A stretch of DNA of 64,000 nucleotides, from positions 37,711,520 through 37,775,519 of the forward strand of contig OV884012.1 of NCBI GenBank assembly GCA_930367205.1, in the 5' to 3' direction. This stretch comes from Acanthosoma haemorrhoidale (taxonomy: Eukaryota > Arthropoda > Insecta > Hemiptera > Acanthosomatidae). The notes beneath the pieces were generated by a model that had not been told where the DNA came from, did no database searches, and worked only from the letters and a program-made list of their open reading frames with translations. The stretch's first letter is position 1; each line of letters starts with the position of its first letter. Below are positions 59,368 through 64,000 of the stretch, piece after piece. The position numbers and the translations under genes are program-made.

Positions 59368-60250
59368 TTACGACTTTCTGCTATATTTTGACTGTCGAGC
59401 TTTCCTCTTGATGTCCCAACAATAATCCCCTGGCATATTAAAATTCCATTTGCCTTGATACATCTTTTCCATATCTGAAATCTCCTGATGAAAGTGTTCC
59501 CCGTTCTCTTCCCTCACTGAATCAAGATTTTCCGGGATGAAATATAGGCTCGAGTGCTGGAAGCGTACTTTTACATATAGTACAACCCAAATTTTTATAA
59601 GATCGTTGACAATATCACGGTAATTTTCGCCTTTCGACTTCTCAAAAAACTCAAGAGTAACCTTTTTGAATGCTTGCCAAGCTGCTTTCTCCAGCGGATT
59701 TAATAGTTTCATTATGCATAAGTGATCGTATTTGTGGACCCACAACGAAACCAATTGTCCTTGGCCTTGACGAAATTCTTCATTTATCCTGGTTTGATAT
59801 GTTACGGAGTTAGTTACACGTATTTGGGATTACGCAATGGGTCATGGGTTAGAAAACATGGGGAAAAAGTGTCTCCATAAGAGAAGAAATATCATTACAA
59901 AACACTAAGCCATTTTCTTCAGAAAAATAATGTATTAATTTAGAATGACGATTATGGTAAGTACACATCTTTGAGTTATTTCGAAAAAAAATCCATCGTT
60001 TTAGCCGGAATGCAAGCATTTCAGTCTGTTTTTTGGAAAACTTTAAATCTCCTTTGAAATCGATAAGATTTTCTGGTGTCAGTAAGGCTCAGATGAACTG
60101 CTTTGTTCAAAAGTTGTATTATCAGAATCTGTTTCTTTCACTTCCTAACTTTCGTCCGAGTCTGAGCTCTCTTCATCTAATGTCACATGTTCTGGAGGCT
60201 TTGGTATGGTCAATGATTCGCAGTGTGGAACTCATTGCAGATCGCAAGTT
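59368..60250 (-). pseudogene. Decayed member of an arthropod multicopy uncharacterised protein family
   Basis: The minus strand reads, in order, an acidic/serine-rich stretch with stops (about 60240-60100), 'LIDFKGDLKFSKKQTEML', 'FRLKRWIFFRNNSKM', 'YFSEENGLVFCNDISSLM', 'GFVVGPQIRSLMHNETI' (about 59770-59720), 'LNPLEKAAWQAFKKVTL' and, near the end, 'EHFHQEISDMEKMYQGKW' and 'DYCWDIKRKARQSKYSRKS'. I recall this set of blocks from an uncharacterised family present in very many near-copies in arthropod genomes (usually with 'GERFHQDIS.MEKRYQGKW'), which suggests a link to a mobile element. The function is unknown. Between 'SSLMETLFP' and 'GFVVGPQ' roughly 150-200 residues normally present are missing, and 'KIWVVLYVKVRFQHS' is shorter than expected. 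The copy is internally deleted and non-functional. Confidence 0.7.
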
Positions 60251-60714
60251 AGTACACAACGCTATATGTTTTGATTATTATGTAATCTCTTTATGTTTAT
60301 TAACAGAAATAACAGTCAAAACTGTGATCCAAATCCTAAGGACAGCAAATGGCATGATGCATTTTTCCATAAAGCGAGAAGCCTCCAGTTACTAACGACT
60401 AATTAAAGAAATAAAGTTGTAACAGGCGATAATGGAGACACAAAAAAAACTAAAAATGACGTGTTTACTGGTTCACAACTACATATCTCACAAGTGGCAT
60501 CGTTCTGACGAATGTGTGCTATACTAGATCACGTTTGTTCATGTCTATACAGTAATGAACATACACAACAGTAGCAATGTGACCCTTTGAGTTAGCTCTT
60601 TTGGTTCTATTTTAGTCATAATGTTCTCAGTGCTTTTACTTGACCATGGACAAATGGACAAAAAAAGTTTTAAACCATTTTTTAAAATTAAAATAACAAG
60701 AAACTATCGATAGT
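60251..60714. other. Spacer, nothing recognised
   Basis: AT-rich DNA without identifiable features. Confidence 0.5.
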
Positions 60715-61060
60715 TATCTAATGCTAAGAATATTGTGATCCTAATATTATTTATAATGCTAAAGATAAGGGGCTCGAGCATAACTGTATACCTGCCTCGT
60801 GACTTCATGGAAGTCACTGGTGTTTATTGTTATTTTTTAAGTAAGCGACCGCATCCATCCTAGACCTAGCTCCCTATTCCCGGAATTACCCTTCTCTTAT
60901 ACATATGTGTCTCAGCTTTACCCCCTGACCACAGCTGTTTCCGAACACTCGTTCCCTAACACCCGACCCAGTATGTAGTAACATAACTCTTAATATTTGT
61001 ATATACCAGTGTTTTGCTTGTACTTCATAATAAAGCTTTTCTTTATTTTCTTTTAAAATA
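60715..61060 (+). mobile_element. T3 repeat, probable LINE 3' tail, uninterrupted copy
   Basis: It runs from 'agttatctaatgctaaga' through 'gtatacctgcctcgtgactt', a C-rich section ('tagacctagctccctattcc', 'acacccgacccagtatgtag') and 'ataccagtgttttgcttgta' to a terminal 'cataataaagcttttcttt'. The ending with AATAAAG followed by a simple tail resembles the J1 ends, but the sequence is unrelated. Other copies lie at 62801-63086 plus 63958-64000 and, partial, at 2040-2150. Confidence 0.7.
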
Positions 61061-62780
61061 CTCTCCTCTACAAAGATTGTCTAAGATGGAAAATTTCGAA
61101 TACATTTTTGAAATCAGGATAAAAAACTACATTGAGTAGACCTATTGGTACTCCTGAAACAAAAATCGTGTTGAGCAGAGTTACTAATGACTAACCGTTA
61201 GTAATGAGATTGTTGCTTCCAAATCTAGAACGGCAATACATAAAATAAGATGACTGCACAAAGATTCGTAGAGCGCAATTTACTTACTGACTAAAAATTA
61301 CATAAGAAAGTGAAGGAAATCGGTGGAGAAGAAAGTTATGAGAATTATCTCCAAGCAATTTCATCCTGCTCGGGTTGCTACCTTACTCACGTCATATTGA
61401 GCAATGTATTATATTTCAACCAGAGGTGACACAGAAATATATTATTTCTGAAATACAAGATTATCTGCCACCTTCGCCCCAGGGGCTAGGCTATTTTATT
61501 GTGTCAGGCTTTTCTTGCACACGTGGGCAAATAGAACTTATCAATACAGTTCAATATACAATGCCGCATTACTTATTCGTGTACATGTGTTGTCGTGGTC
61601 CTCTTCGGTTGTACGCATGTGTGCCAACACACAAACAATATAAGGAAGGCCGTATGTCTTGTTTGTGTTTCTTAATTTGCCTACCAGGCTCAGTTATGTA
61701 GGGTCATGCTAATTAATATACGTGTTTGAATGGATACAAGCTAATATCACTGTTTACGCGTTCAACGTTATTTGTTTAATCATATATAGCTCTATAGTAT
61801 AATTTCCTTCTTTTCCACTTGTGTCTAATCTATTTCATACATTTTGGGCACTCATTCGATCAGCCCACCTGTGTGAGTGCTGGCCCTCTGCGAATCGAAA
61901 AAAGCATAAAACACCTCCTGCAAACCTGTACCCCCCCCCGGAATATCTTTGATTAGTAGTAGTATCTATAAGTATTATTAAGTAAGTTTGATTACGGATC
62001 ATATGGAACCAATTTCATGTTGATACAACTTACCAATTACAGGAGAACGACCAATTTTCTAAAATTTCTAAACTTTCTTGCTTAGAATACTAGAAATTGT
62101 TGGAAGATTATTATTTTAGTAGGAACGGCACCCTGAATTGCTAGAAACTTGGTAGTTGCTAAACTCGTTGCACTTAGTTCATCATTAATTCAACCACATC
62201 AATGCAATAAAACTAGGTAACAAATGTGTTACGGGGGGGAGTTACTTACAACATGTGTAAGCCACATCAGGCAGAACACTAATGGGAGGTTCATTCCACC
62301 CGGGTAGCATGGCATGTATTGCGACCTAATTAGTCTAGGATAGACATGTTAATATATATCACCATCCAGAGGGAAGTTGGTAGGAATACAATGGTAAAAA
62401 TTGTTTTCGGTTTTTGTTAAATAATTTTTTATAAATTATTTTTGAGCATAATCTTATGAGGCAAATTAAGAAAAAATCTGGAGCTTTTCTTCCATGTATT
62501 AAACAAATTTATTACATTTTTTAATTAAGTGTCAGGTTTTGAGTTTTGTATTTACAACAAACATTTTTGGATTTAATACACTCAATAAGATACCTCATAT
62601 TGCGCCCTTAAATAGCTATACAATCTAATACCAATAAAATAACTACATTATTATTTTTTATTTGTGTAATATGATTATATTGATCGTAAAGGCGATTGTT
62701 TCTCTTTTCATTATTCGACGCATTGGTAAAGAATTTTAGTTAGTATATTTCATATGTTTTTCGTGAACATATTGAGTACC
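61061..62780. other. Spacer, nothing recognised
   Basis: The open frame at 61375-61701 has no motif I know. A C9 run lies at 61931-61939. Confidence 0.5.
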
Positions 62781-63086
62781 TTTTTTTTTTTTTTTTTTTT
62801 GTCAACAGTTATATAATTCTAAGAATATTATAATCCTAATATTATATATAATGCTAAAAGTAGTAGGGGCTCGAGAAGAACTGTATACCTGCCTCGTGAC
62901 TTCATGGATGTCACTGATATTTTTGAGTAAGCAACCGCATTCCTTCCTAGACCTCCATCCAAATTCCCGGAACTACCCTTCTCTTATACACATATGTCTC
63001 AGCTTTAGCACTTGTCTCCCATACACTCGTCCTAAACATCCGACCCAGTATGTAGTAACATAACCATTAATATTTGTTTATACCAG
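62781..63086 (+). mobile_element. T3 repeat, second copy, left part, after a T20 run
   Basis: Twenty T at 62781-62800 precede the T3 sequence 'agttatataattctaagaat', which continues through 'gtatacctgcctcgtgactt' to 'tttataccag' at 63086. There it is split by the solo LTR and continues at 63958. The poly(T) start might be the tail of another, minus-oriented retroposon. Confidence 0.75.
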
Positions 63087-63957
63087 TGTCGGGTAGTCAC
63101 GAGGGGGGTGCTAGTTACCCTAGCCCTGGTGACGAAGTGAGTGTTGATTAAGTTTATAACCTGGACAATTGTTTCATGACGGTCTTACTATCTGACTCTA
63201 TTTTTCATAGGTATGTGCCCCGACAATGCACTATGTTCAAGAGAAGAGGTATAAGGTAGGTAGTGTAGGTAGTTTGTGTGTTCTTGGAATGACCGACCAA
63301 AAATTCACACTTGGTATCTGAGAGTAGGCGAAATCCGTCCGGATCCCAAAGGCGAGTGTGAACCGGAGAGAGGCAGACTGAATCGCCGCGGGAAACACTG
63401 CTTGGTAAGTTTGCAGGGCCACGACAACCGTTGTCTACTAGGGAGAGGCCCCTCCCAAGGAGATGTTAGATTTAGCGAGACGAAGGCAGAGATTCCCACT
63501 AGGAAGGTATGGGGCCTGACAACGCCGGACTAAAACGTAGCGAGGTGAGGAGAGAGAGATTTAGAGGTTTTTCATAAGGAGAAGACCAAATTCTTGAATA
63601 CCGCCGTAGCTGCAAGTCATAAGTAGCTTCGCCAGGAGGAGAATGAATTACATCCCGAGATCTGCCCCTATTTGTAGTTAGTGGTGGCTCGTTAGGCCCA
63701 AGAATCTGCCTCGTTATTGTATCCAATGAGGCCCCAGTATGTGGTAGGGCTTTGTGTGGGCAGCCCTAGGGCTGACCCGGTAGGGTCGTTTTACTGCCTG
63801 ATGTGGGGTAGCGGGTTCCCAGCTCTTAACTTGCAGCTGCGACTTCTTTATAGTTTACACATTTACAATGACTTATTTATATTTGTTTAAATTAATTTAA
63901 AATATATATACAATGGAGTATAGGGCGATTTATCTTATGTAGTTAGCCGTCGCTACA
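63087..63957 (-). mobile_element. Solo LTR (871 bp) inserted inside a T3 repeat
   Basis: The ends are TGTCGGGTAG and GTCGCTACA on the plus strand, the same family and orientation as 31536-32387. CCAG flanks it at 63083-63086 and 63958-63961. The uninterrupted T3 copy at 60715 reads 'ataccagtgtttt' with a single CCAG, confirming a 4-bp target duplication. Confidence 0.9.
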
Positions 63958-64000
63958 CCAGTGTTTCCCTGTATTTCATAATAAAGCTTTTCTTTCAAAA
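63958..64000 (+). mobile_element. T3 repeat, second copy, right part
   Basis: It reads 'ccagtgtttccctgtatttc' then 'ataataaagcttttctttc', matching 61007-61050 with small changes. The window ends in its tail. Confidence 0.8.

Overview
The window looks like a gene-poor, AT-rich piece of an insect nuclear genome. The evidence is two spliced exons of an insulin-receptor-like gene with large introns, many decayed Jockey-type and other non-LTR retrotransposons, solo LTRs, tRNA-headed SINE-like units, a small mariner-type MITE and a decayed member of a protein family that is multicopy in arthropods. There are no prokaryotic operons, rRNAs or complete tRNAs. Almost every recognisable coding stretch outside the receptor belongs to a broken mobile element. 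All family assignments are from reading translations and from memory, without database searches.

Layout. 1-6.3 kb: featureless AT-rich DNA with one R1-like reverse transcriptase (RT) relic. 6.3-10.7 kb: a local duplication (blocks A-B, then A-X-B) carrying two 3' fragments of a second LINE family, here called F2; block X holds an internally deleted Jockey copy. 11.6-15.9 kb: a nearly full-length, decayed Jockey-like element on the minus strand (family J1; ORF1, endonuclease and RT all visible), with a SINE-like unit at its 5' end. 16.5-25.2 kb: further J1 and F2 fragments, one J1 3' UTR carrying an 87-bp mariner-type MITE. 26.4-27.8 kb: a tRNA-like SINE head and the best-preserved F2 RT. 31.5-33.8 kb and 40.7-41.6 kb: LTRs of one family. 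34.8 and 39.9 kb: two very short J1 tail insertions with target-site duplications. 42-47 kb: another F2 fragment, a diverged J1-like tail and a possible LTR/primer-binding-site remnant.

50.7-57.7 kb: the only host gene recognised. Exon a (signal peptide and start of the L1 domain) and exon b (most of the rest of L1) of an insulin receptor (InR) homologue lie on the plus strand, separated by a 6.56-kb phase-0 intron that has taken in two LINE fragments. The 3' end of this intron is a tandem array of an 82-bp unit. Each unit reproduces the 3' splice site plus the first 23 nt of exon b, followed by an in-frame stop, so the true acceptor at 57422 is preceded by five decoy acceptors. This is the most unusual structure in the window. 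Later InR exons are not found before the window ends.

57.7-64 kb: an RTE-like RT relic, the decayed arthropod multicopy gene, two copies of a LINE 3'-tail family (T3), and a solo LTR inserted inside the second T3 copy with a clean 4-bp target duplication.
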